Positions 17,542 through 25,914 are shown, counted from the stretch's first letter. The stretch is 64,000 bases of DNA from Prevotella sp. oral taxon 299 str. F0039 (GCF_000163055.2 NC_022124.1:372001-436000); one strand, 5' to 3'. Translations and numbers: made by a program. Notes: generated by a model not told the origin, from the letters alone.

Positions 17542-18555
17542 ATGAGAGACCTTCGAAATTATAATTTATTATCACATAATACATTTGGTATAGACGTTGA
17601 ATGTAAACGTTTTATAAGCTTCGAAACAGCTGAGGAAATACATTCTTTTATTGCGAGTAGAACAAAATCTGACTTTCCAACTCTTGTAATTGGAGAGGGT
17701 AGTAATTTATTATTCACTCAAAACTATCCTGCAACTATTTTACATTCAGCAATAAAAGGCATCGAAACAACATCTTGCTCAGAAGGCATCTTGGTGCGTT
17801 GTGGCTCAGGAGAGCATTGGGACGATGTGGTAGATTTCTGTGTCTCGAAAGGTTGGAGTGGCTTAGAAAATATGTCATATATACCTGGAACGGTTGGAGC
17901 AAGCGCTGTTCAGAATATTGGTGCTTATGGTTCCGAGGCAAAGGATGTCATCTATCGTATCGAAGCCATAGATCTGTCTAATGGTGAAAGTGTTGTTTTA
18001 AAAAATGAAGACTGTAACTATGGCTACAGAAAAAGTAAATTTAAGACTATTTGGAAAGGTCGTTTTTTTATAACACATGTAACCTATTTGGTGAAGAAAG
18101 AGTTTCAACCTAACGTGTGTTATGGTAATATTAAAGCCGTTTTAGCCGAGAAAGGAATAGAAGTTCCAACGCTATCGCAACTTCGTGAGGTGATTATTGA
18201 AATAAGAAAGAGCAAGCTTCCAGAACCAAGTGAAGAAGGAAATGCAGGTAGTTTCTTTATGAATCCAATTGTATTACGCTCTACTTTCGAAGCACTTCTT
18301 GCCCAATATCCCGATATTCCTCATTATTTTATTGATGAAGAACACGAGAAAATTCCTGCAGGTTGGCTTATTGAGCAATGCGGTTGGAAAGGAAAAACAC
18401 TTGGAAATGCAGGTGTTCACGCCAAACAAGCATTGGTGTTGGTAAATAAAGGTGGTGCAAGTGGAAACGAGATTCTAACACTTTGCAACACAATATGCAA
18501 CGATGTGCAAAGTAAGTTTGGGATAACCATTCACCCAGAGGTAAACATCTTATAG
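17542..18555 (+). CDS. murB: UDP-N-acetylmuramate dehydrogenase MurB
   Basis: A 337-residue flavoenzyme that reduces UDP-GlcNAc-enolpyruvate to UDP-MurNAc in peptidoglycan synthesis. FAD-binding motifs are GEGSNLLF near residue 52 and YIPGTVGASAVQNIGAYG near residue 113. The catalytic Ser lies in GNAGSFFMNPIV and the catalytic Glu in the C-terminal HPEVNIL. The length and the extra C-terminal region fit the E. coli-like type I MurB. It follows the DUF4348 lipoprotein closely and precedes the MBL hydrolase by 39 bases. Confidence 0.96.
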   Translation: MRDLRNYNLLSHNTFGIDVECKRFISFETAEEIHSFIASRTKSDFPTLVIGEGSNLLFTQNYPATILHSAIKGIETTSCSEGILVRCGSGEHWDDVVDFCVSKGWSGLENMSYIPGTVGASAVQNIGAYGSEAKDVIYRIEAIDLSNGESVVLKNEDCNYGYRKSKFKTIWKGRFFITHVTYLVKKEFQPNVCYGNIKAVLAEKGIEVPTLSQLREVIIEIRKSKLPEPSEEGNAGSFFMNPIVLRSTFEALLAQYPDIPHYFIDEEHEKIPAGWLIEQCGWKGKTLGNAGVHAKQALVLVNKGGASGNEILTLCNTICNDVQSKFGITIHPEVNIL

Positions 18556-18594
18556 TTATTCACGATGTTTGCTCATTAAATAACTTCAATTTTA

Positions 18595-19362
18595 ATGATG
18601 ATAAAATTACGCTTTTTGGGTACAGGAACATCGAATGGGGTACCTGTTTTAGGTTGTAATTGCGCTGTTTGTAAAAGTCGTGATAGTAAAGATAAGCGTT
18701 ATCGCACATCTGCTTTGATAGAAACTGATAACACAAGAATAGTGTTAGACTGCGGACCTGATGTACGAATGCAGCTTCTTCAGGTTCCTTTTAGACCCAT
18801 TAATGCCGTTTTAATATCTCATATTCACTACGATCATGTAGCAGGAATTGATGATCTTCGCCCCTTTTGTCAATTTGGTGACATTGATGTTTATGCCAAT
18901 TCATCAACAGCCAAGGCGTTAAAACAAACCATGCCTTATTGTTTTACCGATGAACTTTACCCAGGAGTACCTCGCTTAAACTTGCATACTATCGAGAGTG
19001 GAAGGGCTTTTAAGGTGAATGAGGTAGAGATATTGCCCATCAAAGTATATCATGGTAAATTACCTATACTGGCTTATCGATTTGGAGAAGTGGCTTATAT
19101 CACCGACATGAAGACGATAGATGATGCAGAAAAAGAATTATTGAAAGGTTTAAAAGTGTTGGTGGTAAATGGATTACGATGGGAAAAAGAACACCATTCT
19201 CATCAACTAATAGACGAAGCCATAGCTTTTTCAAAATCTATTGGAGCAGAGAAAACATTTTTAACTCATGTCACTCATGAGATTGGTTTGCATGTCCAAG
19301 CATCAAAGTGTTTACCAAACAATGTGTATTTTGCTTATGATGGACTTGAAATAGAGATATAA
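18595..19362 (+). CDS. Metallo-beta-lactamase fold hydrolase (PhnP-like)
   Basis: A 255-residue MBL-fold protein. The N-terminus LRFLGTGTSNGVPVLGCNCAVCKS is typical of the PhnP/RNase Z-like branch, in which the cysteines often bind a structural zinc. The metal motif HIHYDHVAG is at about residues 80-88, and further ligands include the Asp in ITDMKTIDD and the His in FLTHVTHEIG. Members hydrolyse cyclic nucleotides or phosphodiesters, but the substrate here is unknown. Two ATG codons in tandem (18595 and 18598) are possible starts. Confidence 0.9.
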   Translation: MMIKLRFLGTGTSNGVPVLGCNCAVCKSRDSKDKRYRTSALIETDNTRIVLDCGPDVRMQLLQVPFRPINAVLISHIHYDHVAGIDDLRPFCQFGDIDVYANSSTAKALKQTMPYCFTDELYPGVPRLNLHTIESGRAFKVNEVEILPIKVYHGKLPILAYRFGEVAYITDMKTIDDAEKELLKGLKVLVVNGLRWEKEHHSHQLIDEAIAFSKSIGAEKTFLTHVTHEIGLHVQASKCLPNNVYFAYDGLEIEI

Positions 19363-19589
19363 TAACGTTTTTCTGGTTGTTATTGCATCAAAATTAAGGA
19401 TAATTTGAGTATAAAAATAATTCTGAATTTCATCCCCTTATTATATAAACCTAAATATTGTTTTTTTTCTTTGAGAAAAAATGCTGAATGTAAATGATAA
19501 ATTCATGATGAAAAAGACTCTATTTAGTAGTGTATCGGTAAATACCTAGAGTTTTATAGGCTTGATAAAATCTAAGGATATATAAAAAA

Positions 19590-19613
19590 GGAATTGTGTT
19601 GATTCACAATTCC
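19590..19613 (-). terminator. Terminator of tRNA-His
   Basis: GGAATTGTG and CACAATTCC form a nine-base stem; on the minus strand it is followed by a run of T residues. It lies 12 bases past the tRNA 3' end. Confidence 0.8.
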
Positions 19614-19624
19614 TACATAAAGAG

Positions 19625-19702
19625 TGGGGTGGTAGATGGGACTCGAACCCACGACATTCAGAACCACAATCTGACGCTCTAACCAACTGAACTACAACCA
19701 CC
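19625..19702 (-). tRNA. tRNA-His (GTG anticodon)
   Basis: On the minus strand the sequence folds into a full cloverleaf. The anticodon loop TTGTGGT sits between TCAGA and TCTGA and gives anticodon GTG for histidine. The T arm is GTGGG-TTCGAGT-CCCAT. The extra G at position -1 opposite C73 is the histidine identity feature, and the 3' CCA is encoded. One T-T mismatch is visible at position 6-67 of the acceptor stem. Confidence 0.96.
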
Positions 19703-19791
19703 ATGTAAATGCTTTCTTGTTGAAAGCGAGTGCAAAGTTAAGGGATTTACTTGAAACTACCAAATAAATCCCTATATTTTTTATAAAATTT

Positions 19792-20181
19792 CTATTTCTC
19801 AGGTGTTTTAGGTGTTTGTTGAGTTGCTTGAGGAGCAACATCACCAGTTGTAGGTTTTGTATTTGCTGTTGAAGTAGCACCAAATCCAGGAGTTGTATTT
19901 GGATTTGTTGCAGGAGCTTCAGTAGACATTCTTTCTACAGCACTCTCTTCTGTTGCAGCTTTTGGTGCCACATAAGCACATATTACACTAAGAACTACCA
20001 TCGAAGCAGCTAAAGTCCAAGTTGTTTTTTCAACTACATCTGTTGTTTTACGTACTCCCATAATAGAGTTGCTAGATGAGAAGTTAGAAGCTAGACCTCC
20101 GCCTTTAGATTCTTGTATCAATACAATAGCAATCATAAAGAAAGAAGCTAACAGGATTAGGATAATAAATAATGTGTACAT
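19792..20181 (-). CDS. secG: Preprotein translocase subunit SecG
   Basis: A 129-residue protein with two membrane segments (about residues 2-22 and 53-72) around the conserved IVLIQESKGGGLASNFSSS loop that defines SecG. It assists SecYE-dependent protein export. The C-terminal 50 residues form a Thr/Pro/Ala-rich, low-complexity tail beyond the core; such tails are common in Bacteroidota SecG. It is the last gene of the sigma-54 regulator, lptE and TPR run, 11 bases after the TPR gene. Confidence 0.93.
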   Translation of the reverse strand: MYTLFIILILLASFFMIAIVLIQESKGGGLASNFSSSNSIMGVRKTTDVVEKTTWTLAASMVVLSVICAYVAPKAATEESAVERMSTEAPATNPNTTPGFGATSTANTKPTTGDVAPQATQQTPKTPEK

Positions 20182-20192
20182 CTTTTATTTGT

Positions 20193-20942
20193 TTATTTAT
20201 TTTTATTATTAAGTATCAATTTTTCTAAGAAACGTAATTGATCTGCAAAGTAAACATTTTTTTTTGGATAATTCAAATATAAACGCTTAATTATTTCAAT
20301 TGCACGTTCATATTGTCCCTGTTTTATATATATTTTTGCAAGAGTTTCAGTGAGATAGCCTTCTTCAGAGAGTGGTTTACTTTCGTCGTTACCTTCTAGT
20401 TGTGGGGTGTACTCGGGTTCATCTTTAAGCTGAATGCGTCCAGGTTCTTTATTGATAAACTTATCTATCAAACTTTGACCCTTCATTATAGATTCACCTT
20501 CTTTCTCATTCTTTTCTTCTTCGCTTTCTATTTCTAGAAGATATGAAACGTAATCAACAGCAGCATCGGCAGGAGTTGGCTTTCTTTGAGGCTCTTTTTT
20601 CTCTTCTTCTTCGGGAATAGACTCTAAGAATGTGTCGATAAGACTAATTGTTCTGTTATTGTCTTGAATAGTTTCTTTCTGATCATTTGCCTGCTTTGAT
20701 TCTTTCTTTAAACAATAATGAACTGCCTCTACTAATTCAAAAAGAATCTTTTTATCAGTTAGGTAGATTGCAGAACGACGCAATTCTTCATCAAAAGCAG
20801 AGTCATGAAGAATATAAAGATTTTTTAACATCAATAAGCGGGCAGGCTGGTAATAAGGGTAAATGGCAAGAAAACTACGTAAATCATACAGAGTTTCCCT
20901 ACTCATTATTTCTGGATGTTCTATTAAATAACTTATATCCAT
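20193..20942 (-). CDS. TPR-like protein of unknown function
   Basis: A 249-residue, mostly helical and acidic cytoplasmic protein. The N-terminal part (YLIEHPEIMSRETLYDLRSFL) and the C-terminal part (YLTETLAKIYIKQGQYERAIEIIKRLYLNYP) flank a charged linker (about 95-185) rich in Glu and Lys. The C-terminal segment is a tetratricopeptide-like helix pair. This protein is a regular neighbour of lptE and secG in Bacteroidota, which suggests an envelope-assembly role, but that is inference. No enzyme motif is visible. Confidence 0.8.
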   Translation of the reverse strand: MDISYLIEHPEIMSRETLYDLRSFLAIYPYYQPARLLMLKNLYILHDSAFDEELRRSAIYLTDKKILFELVEAVHYCLKKESKQANDQKETIQDNNRTISLIDTFLESIPEEEEKKEPQRKPTPADAAVDYVSYLLEIESEEEKNEKEGESIMKGQSLIDKFINKEPGRIQLKDEPEYTPQLEGNDESKPLSEEGYLTETLAKIYIKQGQYERAIEIIKRLYLNYPKKNVYFADQLRFLEKLILNNKNK

Positions 20943-20964
20943 TATTCAATTTCTTCTTTCTTTA

Positions 20965-21510
20965 TTACCAATTAGCCACTGTGGCATTAAATATTTGTTC
21001 GGTTAAGTCTTTTACCATTTGCGTAACTAACTCTTCTTGAACGGAACTTAGGCTGCGGGTTGTTTCATAAGACTGAGATGCGGTGAATTGTCGTTCGAAG
21101 TCTTCGCTGTGATTTTTATTATTGGTAAAGCGCACATTTACAGTGATAGAAAGTTCTGTTTGAGCCGAATAACCCTCACTTGAAACCGACTTATTACGTT
21201 GTGAATATTGTGTAATTTCTCCTTCGATCTTTAGATCTCCATTTCTTTTCACTTGAATAAGACGGGTATGATTAGCATAAATATCTTTTAATTCATTGTT
21301 AAAGATAGATGCCATTGGTCCCCATACGTAGGTTGAACGAATTGGGAAATCATTAATTTGAATGGTCTTTGTCTTTGTATAATCTATACTTGCACCATTA
21401 AATTTATAAGAAACAGAACATGCGAGCAATAAGACACAAGTTAATAATAAGGGAAGAATAGCAAATAACGCTCCTCTTAAACCTTTAGTTCTGTTTATGT
21501 TATGCTTCAT
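20965..21510 (-). CDS. lptE: LptE family lipoprotein (LPS assembly)
   Basis: About 181 residues from the ATG at 21510; an alternative ATG at 21519 is three codons upstream. A basic N-terminus and a long hydrophobic signal end in the lipobox LLAC. The body begins SVSYKFNGASIDYTKTKTIQINDF, typical of Bacteroidota LptE-like proteins that plug the LptD barrel and help place lipopolysaccharide in the outer membrane. The start overlaps the end of the sigma-54 regulator gene. Confidence 0.85.
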   Translation of the reverse strand: MKHNINRTKGLRGALFAILPLLLTCVLLLACSVSYKFNGASIDYTKTKTIQINDFPIRSTYVWGPMASIFNNELKDIYANHTRLIQVKRNGDLKIEGEITQYSQRNKSVSSEGYSAQTELSITVNVRFTNNKNHSEDFERQFTASQSYETTRSLSSVQEELVTQMVKDLTEQIFNATVANW

Positions 21511-22759
21511 CAAGTCCATATTGTCTTATTCTTCTATATAATGTTCTATCTGAAATACCCAAATCTCTCGCTGCTTTCTTTCTATTTCCTCCATTCTTTT
21601 CGAGAGCTTCCTCTACCATTTTACGTTCAAAATCATTCAGATTTAAGCTCTTAGACTCTGCTATTTCCTCTGCCTCAGCATCTTCAATGGGTAAAGGATT
21701 CAAGGTTACTGCATGATGTCTTACAACAGGATGTACTTCGGGTGCAGGGAGATGTTCTTCTTTCGCTACATTTGAAAGCTTTGCATTAAATCCTCCAACA
21801 CCATTTAGATGTTGCGTTTCATCTAATTGTTTTCGCAAATTAGCCATTTCTTGACGTAAATCACTTACATTTCCACGCAGTTCATAAAGAATCTTATACA
21901 GGATTTCACGTTCACTTTCATACGAATGAGAACCATTTTTTGATATTGGAGCTAACTCTGTGCTTTCTGGGTCTTCAGGGATAAATTGAGTTAAATCCTT
22001 AGCATCAATTTCTCTTTCTGCACTAAGTACCGACATTTGTTCTGTTATGTTTTTAAGTTGCCTTACATTTCCTGGCCACTTATAACGCAACATTATTGCC
22101 TTAGCATCTTCTGTTAATGTTATTTTAGGCAAATGATAGGTCTCTGCCATCTGCATAGCAAACAAACGGAAGAGTAAAAGTATGTCATTACCTCTATCTC
22201 TTAATGGTGGAATTTGAATAGGAATCGTGTTTAAACGATAATAAAGGTCTTCTCTAAATCGTCCTTCGCTAATTGCTTTGCGCATATTTACATTGGTTGC
22301 TGCAACTATACGTACATCTGTTTTTAATATCTTTTGTCCTCCTACTTTTATATACTCTCCTGTTTCAAGTACTCTCAACAAACGAGCTTGAGTAGCAATG
22401 GGCAATTCTCCCACTTCATCTAAAAAGATTGTCCCTTTATTAGCGATACCAAAATAGCCTTCACTTTCTCCAATTGCTCCAGTAAAAGAGCCTTTCTCGT
22501 GTCCAAAGAGTTCACTATCTATTGTTCCTTCAGGTATAGAACCACAGTTAATTGCAAAGTATTTCTCTCTGCGTCTTGTTGAATTATCATGAATAATGCG
22601 TGGAATAATTTCTTTACCCACACCACTCTCACCAATAATAAGCACAGAAAGGTCTGTAGATGCGACCTGCAAAGCCACATCCAAAGCTCTATTTAAACCA
22701 TCACTATTTCCAACAACATTGTAGCGTTGTTTTATATTTTGCAAATCTGAAGTGTTCAT
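21500..22759 (-). CDS. Sigma-54-dependent transcriptional regulator (AAA+ and Fis-type HTH)
   Basis: A 419-residue bacterial enhancer-binding protein. The AAA+ domain starts almost at the N-terminus: Walker A GESGVGKE near residue 43, the sigma-54 contact loop as GSFTGA, and Walker B TIFLDEVGE. It is followed by an acidic linker, a short predicted coiled coil (about 290-315) and a C-terminal Fis-type HTH (ALEKNGGNRKKAARDLGIS). There is no receiver or sensor domain, so activity is probably set by abundance or by an unknown partner. It is the first gene of the run that continues with lptE, the TPR gene and secG. A TAATTTTG box just upstream gives an almost leaderless transcript. Confidence 0.92.
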   Translation of the reverse strand: MNTSDLQNIKQRYNVVGNSDGLNRALDVALQVASTDLSVLIIGESGVGKEIIPRIIHDNSTRRREKYFAINCGSIPEGTIDSELFGHEKGSFTGAIGESEGYFGIANKGTIFLDEVGELPIATQARLLRVLETGEYIKVGGQKILKTDVRIVAATNVNMRKAISEGRFREDLYYRLNTIPIQIPPLRDRGNDILLLFRLFAMQMAETYHLPKITLTEDAKAIMLRYKWPGNVRQLKNITEQMSVLSAEREIDAKDLTQFIPEDPESTELAPISKNGSHSYESEREILYKILYELRGNVSDLRQEMANLRKQLDETQHLNGVGGFNAKLSNVAKEEHLPAPEVHPVVRHHAVTLNPLPIEDAEAEEIAESKSLNLNDFERKMVEEALEKNGGNRKKAARDLGISDRTLYRRIRQYGLDEA

Positions 22760-22766
22760 TTTGTTA

Positions 22767-22774
22767 CAAAATTA
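22767..22774 (-). promoter_or_regulatory. -7 box of the sigma-54 regulator operon
   Basis: TAATTTTG on the minus strand ends 7 bases before the start codon at 22759, so the transcript would have almost no leader. I found no convincing -33 box at the right spacing. Confidence 0.5.
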
Positions 22775-22915
22775 CGCATTTTATTTGAATTAGAGATTTA
22801 GAAGATAAGTCTTTTTCTCTTTTTAAGAGAAGAAAATTTACTATGGTTGCATATATAAATATCAAGAGTTCCCTACTTTCTTTGATTTCATATAAAATCT
22901 AAATCTCCACTAAAA

Positions 22916-23821
22916 CTAGCCTAGCAATATTCCTATTGATAGTAATAAGCCGTAAATAAAGATGTTTCTAGCTGTTTTTCCCAGAATTTTGTTTAACTCT
23001 TTTCCTTTATCAATAGTTTTCATTTCAATGAAGGTAGATATATGAAAAGGCAAAAACAATAGAGGTAAGAAACAAGCCATAAGGTTTGAATGGATAAGAA
23101 AAAAAACTCCGAGTAATAAAACAGTGATTCCAATTCCACAATATAAAAACAATGTATTTTTTTTGCCAATGTAAACCACTAGTGTTTTCTTTCCTGCCGC
23201 CTTGTCATTCTCGATATCTCTAAAATTATTTACAATTAAAAGTAAATCTATTATCAGTCCACAATTAATGGCTGCAATAAGAATATCAAGATTAAACAGT
23301 GTAGAACTTGCTAAAGAAACTAGATAATATGTGCCTAAAACAGGTACTAACCCGAAGAACACAAGAACAAGCACATCACCTAATCCCCAATAAGATAGAT
23401 GTGTTGTGTATAGGAAACAGAAGGCAATACAAGCTAATCCCAGCAGAATAAGCTGATACCCTCCAAATAAAATAAGAGGAAACCCAATTGTACTTGCTAT
23501 AATTGTAGTTAGAATTATTGCACGAAACATACTCTTAGGTTTTATCCATCCTTGTGCACAAGCACGCTTTGGGCCTAATCGATTCTCGTTATCATTACCT
23601 CGTTTGAAATCGAAATAGTCATTAATAAAATTTGCATCAATCTGCATAACAACAGCAAATGCAAAACAAAGAATCAATGGTAATATATTTATACGATGCC
23701 CTCCATGCACAAAAGCCCATGCTGCTGCAATATAAACGGGAGTTATTGCACTTATTAAGGTTTTGGGACGAGTGGCAAGTAGCCATGCTGTCCAAGAGTT
23801 TACTGCTATTCTTTGTTCCAT
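22916..23821 (-). CDS. menA: 1,4-dihydroxy-2-naphthoate polyprenyltransferase MenA
   Basis: A 301-residue UbiA-superfamily membrane enzyme with about eight to nine helices. It adds the isoprenoid tail to dihydroxynaphthoate in menaquinone synthesis. The first Asp-rich motif lies in NFINDYFDFKRGNDNENRLGP and the second in NNFRDIENDKAAGKKTL; both bind the prenyl diphosphate through magnesium. The N-terminal WLLATRPKTL is characteristic. It is transcribed from a consensus promoter that overlaps the divergent promoter of the HD-domain gene, and its own leader is only a few bases. Confidence 0.95.
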   Translation of the reverse strand: MEQRIAVNSWTAWLLATRPKTLISAITPVYIAAAWAFVHGGHRINILPLILCFAFAVVMQIDANFINDYFDFKRGNDNENRLGPKRACAQGWIKPKSMFRAIILTTIIASTIGFPLILFGGYQLILLGLACIAFCFLYTTHLSYWGLGDVLVLVFFGLVPVLGTYYLVSLASSTLFNLDILIAAINCGLIIDLLLIVNNFRDIENDKAAGKKTLVVYIGKKNTLFLYCGIGITVLLLGVFFLIHSNLMACFLPLLFLPFHISTFIEMKTIDKGKELNKILGKTARNIFIYGLLLSIGILLG

Positions 23822-23824
23822 AAT

Positions 23825-23856
23825 ATTGCAAAAATAAACATTTAATTGTATATTTG
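23825..23856 (+). promoter_or_regulatory. Promoter of the HD-domain gene
   Basis: ATTG at 23825-23828, 20 bases and TATATTTG at 23849-23856; the ATG follows at 23878. It shares nearly the same DNA with the opposing menA promoter. Confidence 0.65.
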
Positions 23857-23860
23857 CAAA
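23829..23860 (-). promoter_or_regulatory. Promoter of menA
   Basis: On the minus strand, TTTG (23857-23860), 20 bases and TATTTTTG (23829-23836) match the consensus exactly. The menA ATG begins 7 bases beyond the box. Confidence 0.8.
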
Positions 23861-23877
23861 ATAATAACGGCAGATTT

Positions 23878-24504
23878 ATGAGCAGTAGAGAGGTAAACTT
23901 AGAGCTAATGTCATTTGTAGAAAGTAATATTCTTCCACAATATAATAGCCTTGAATCACATCACGGATTAAGTAAAATTCTAAACGTAATAAAACAGAGT
24001 TTACAGCTTGCAAGAATTACAACTGCTGATATTAATATGGCTTATACTATTGCTGCCTACCATGATTTAGGGCTAAATGGACCTAAAGCGATACATCACA
24101 TCACAGGAGGAAAAATATTATCTAAAGACGCACGCTTGTTAAATTGGTTCTCAAAAGAACAAATTACAACAATGAAGGAGGCCATTGAAGACCATAGAGC
24201 ATCGATGGCTCACGCTCCAAGAAGCATATATGGTTGCATAATAGCGGAGGCTGTACGAGATTTAAGTCTTGAAACAGTGTTTAAAGATACTATTACAGTA
24301 ATTCGTAAACAAAATCCTAATGCAAGAAAAGAAGAAGTTTTTAGAATCTTCAAAAAACATATCACTGCCAAATATTCTATTAATGGTTACATTCGTTTAT
24401 GGATACCTTATTCTAATAATGCCAAGGGGTTAAAAGAAATTAGACGTATTATTGAATCGGAAGTAGAACTTCAAAGCTCTTTTAATCGCTACTTTATTTT
24501 ATAA
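23878..24504 (+). CDS. HD-domain phosphohydrolase-like protein
   Basis: 208 residues from the ATG at 23878; a TTG further upstream (23854) overlaps the promoter and is unlikely. The His-Asp signature appears as SHHGLSKILNV near residue 30 and YTIAAYHDLG near residue 62, with another His in IEDHRAS, matching the H-HD-H-D metal layout of the HD superfamily. Members hydrolyse phosphates of nucleotides or alarmones; the substrate is unknown. It is divergent from menA and ends in a convergent gap containing a 22-base repeat array. Confidence 0.8.
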   Translation: MSSREVNLELMSFVESNILPQYNSLESHHGLSKILNVIKQSLQLARITTADINMAYTIAAYHDLGLNGPKAIHHITGGKILSKDARLLNWFSKEQITTMKEAIEDHRASMAHAPRSIYGCIIAEAVRDLSLETVFKDTITVIRKQNPNARKEEVFRIFKKHITAKYSINGYIRLWIPYSNNAKGLKEIRRIIESEVELQSSFNRYFIL

Positions 24505-24517
24505 GCATGAAAGAGTA

Positions 24518-24627
24518 AGGGAAAATGTTATTGACTTTATTATTCAAAAATAATGTTTTTAGAAGGTAAAAATATTGAGATTGTGGTATAAAAGCATCAC
24601 TTTCTCAAGACTAAAAGTTCATATATA
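24518..24627. repeat. 22-base palindromic repeat array D (5 degenerate units)
   Basis: Units at 24518, 24540, 24562, 24584 and 24606 keep the 22-base period. The best are unit 2 (core CAAAAATAATGTTTTTA) and unit 4 (core begins TAAAAGCATCACTTTC). This is the most decayed member of the family. It starts 14 bases after the HD-domain gene, in a convergent gap. Confidence 0.65.
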
Positions 24628-24764
24628 CTGGCTCTGTCGAAAATCTTCCTGCCTCTGTTATAGTGAACAATAATTTTCAATATACTTGAGGATTACTATA
24701 ATATTAATAGGTCTCGTCTTGAGAAATGGTATAATCTCAATGTGCTAATTGTGAATCTTCTGTT

Positions 24765-24816
24765 GTAAAAAAAATAAATCCTAGGAATAACATATAGTTC
24801 TCTCCTAGGATTTATT
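24765..24816 (-). terminator. Terminator of the rplU-rpmA operon
   Basis: AATAAATCCTAGGA (24773-24786) and TCCTAGGATTTATT (24803-24816) make a perfect 14-base stem, followed on the minus strand by a T run. Confidence 0.88.
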
Positions 24817-24848
24817 ATTGTTTGTTTGGAATAAGTTTTATTTATAAA

Positions 24849-25118
24849 TTAAGCTTCAGCGTCAGTGTGAGGGATTACTGAGACATAGCTCTTATCTTTG
24901 CGACCCTTACGGAAGTTTACTACTCCGTCTACAAGTGCGAAAAGAGTATCATCTTTACCAATACCTACATTTAAGCCTGGGTTATGTTTTGTACCACGTT
25001 GACGTACAATGATGTTACCAGCGATAACATTTTGACCGCCCCATACTTTAACGCCTAATCTTTGTGAAGCTGATTCACGGCCGTTCTTTGAACTACCAAC
25101 ACCTTTTTTATGTGCCAT
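24849..25118 (-). CDS. rpmA: 50S ribosomal protein L27
   Basis: An 89-residue protein of normal length. The N-terminus [20 protein letters not shown] is the classic bL27 sequence, without the N-terminal extension that Firmicutes cleave. It stabilises tRNA at the peptidyl-transferase centre. It lies 19 bases after rplU and has a strong AGGAGGA ribosome-binding site seven bases before the ATG, which is unusual in this SD-poor genome. Confidence 0.98.
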   Translation of the reverse strand: MAHKKGVGSSKNGRESASQRLGVKVWGGQNVIAGNIIVRQRGTKHNPGLNVGIGKDDTLFALVDGVVNFRKGRKDKSYVSVIPHTDAEA

Positions 25119-25125
25119 TCTTAAA

Positions 25126-25132
25126 TCCTCCT
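25126..25132 (-). promoter_or_regulatory. Strong Shine-Dalgarno site of rpmA
   Basis: AGGAGGA with a 7-base spacer to the ATG at 25118. Most genes in this window lack any such site. Confidence 0.8.
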
Positions 25133-25137
25133 GTGTT

Positions 25138-25455
25138 TTAAGCGATAACTTGTTTAACTTCTACTTGAGTGAATTGTGCACGATGACCATTCTTTTTACG
25201 ATAGTCCTTGCGACGTTTCATCTTGAAAACGATAACTTTGTCACCCTTTACAAGTGGATTCACTACTTCAACTACAACTTTTGCTCCGTTTACAGTGGGA
25301 GTTCCAACTGTGACAGTACCTTCTTTATCTATAAGAAGAACTTTGTCAAACTCAACAATTGCTCCTGTTTCTACATCTTGGATGTGGTGAACAAAGAGTT
25401 TTTTACCCTCTTCAACTTTGAATTGTTGACCTTTAATTTCTACAATTGCGTACAT
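25138..25455 (-). CDS. rplU: 50S ribosomal protein L21
   Basis: A 105-residue protein matching bL21: it begins [20 protein letters not shown] and has the C-terminal [17 protein letters not shown], which binds 23S rRNA. It is the first gene of the rplU-rpmA pair. There is no clear Shine-Dalgarno site. The leader of about 85 bases contains a nested hairpin (25481-25516) and begins near a TAACTTTG box at 25540-25547. Confidence 0.98.
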   Translation of the reverse strand: MYAIVEIKGQQFKVEEGKKLFVHHIQDVETGAIVEFDKVLLIDKEGTVTVGTPTVNGAKVVVEVVNPLVKGDKVIVFKMKRRKDYRKKNGHRAQFTQVEVKQVIA

Positions 25456-25480
25456 TATATAATAATATAAATATTATTTC

Positions 25481-25516
25481 CGCAAGGCGAATAACAGCTC
25501 TGTTATTACTTGTGCG
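25481..25516 (-). promoter_or_regulatory. Nested hairpin in the rplU leader
   Basis: AATAACAG and CTGTTATT form a perfect 8-base inner stem around a two-base loop, and CGCAAG pairs imperfectly with CTTGTGCG outside it. The position between the -7 box and the rplU start suggests a possible autoregulatory leader. No Rfam match could be tested. Confidence 0.45.
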
Positions 25517-25539
25517 AGCCTATACGAACTAAATTGTTG

Positions 25540-25547
25540 CAAAGTTA
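25540..25547 (-). promoter_or_regulatory. -7 box of rplU-rpmA
   Basis: TAACTTTG on the minus strand, about 85 bases upstream of the rplU start; no clear -33 box was found. Confidence 0.5.
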
Positions 25548-25609
25548 GTAAAAATATATCGAATATAGGGTGTTTTGTTTTTTTATACTAGATTGTTTTA
25601 TGATAAATT

Positions 25610-25649
25610 AATAAATAAAGTCCCATCATATCATTGATATAATGGGACT
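25610..25649 (-). terminator. Terminator of the small lipoprotein gene
   Basis: AGTCCCAT and ATGGGACT enclose a further ATATCA/TGATAT pairing, and the minus strand continues with a T-rich tract. It sits about 40 bases past the stop. Confidence 0.8.
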
Positions 25650-25688
25650 AATTCTAAGTTGTTCGTATTAGTTACTGAACTTCACTAA

Positions 25689-25853
25689 TTATTTAACTGA
25701 ATCTGTTGCAGTTGTATCAGCGCTTGTTGTGTCAACTTGAGCAGTTGTATCATTTGCTAATGAATCAGTACCAGCTGCTTTTTCAGTTTTGTTACCACAA
25801 GATGCGAATGAGATAGCTGCGATAGCTACGAACATTAAAACTAATTTCTTCAT
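25689..25853 (-). CDS. Small Thr/Asp-rich lipoprotein (54 residues)
   Basis: The minus strand encodes 54 residues beginning MKKLVLMFVAIAAISFASCG, a complete lipoprotein signal with the lipobox FASC. A mature part of only about 36 residues follows, made almost entirely of Thr, Ala, Asp and Ser (for example DTTAQVDTTSADTTATD). It has its own TACCTTTG box upstream (25907-25914) and its own terminator, so it looks like a real, independently transcribed gene. It may be a surface-exposed or periplasmic spacer-like peptide. I do not recognise a family and can give no function. Confidence 0.75.
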   Translation of the reverse strand: MKKLVLMFVAIAAISFASCGNKTEKAAGTDSLANDTTAQVDTTSADTTATDSVK

Positions 25854-25906
25854 TTTCTTTGCCTTTTAATTTACTGTAAAACAATCATTTGTTTATTAAA
25901 ACATTG

Positions 25907-25914
25907 CAAAGGTA
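25907..25914 (-). promoter_or_regulatory. -7 box of the small lipoprotein gene
   Basis: TACCTTTG on the minus strand, 53 bases upstream of the start codon at 25853. A -33 box is not clear. Confidence 0.5.
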
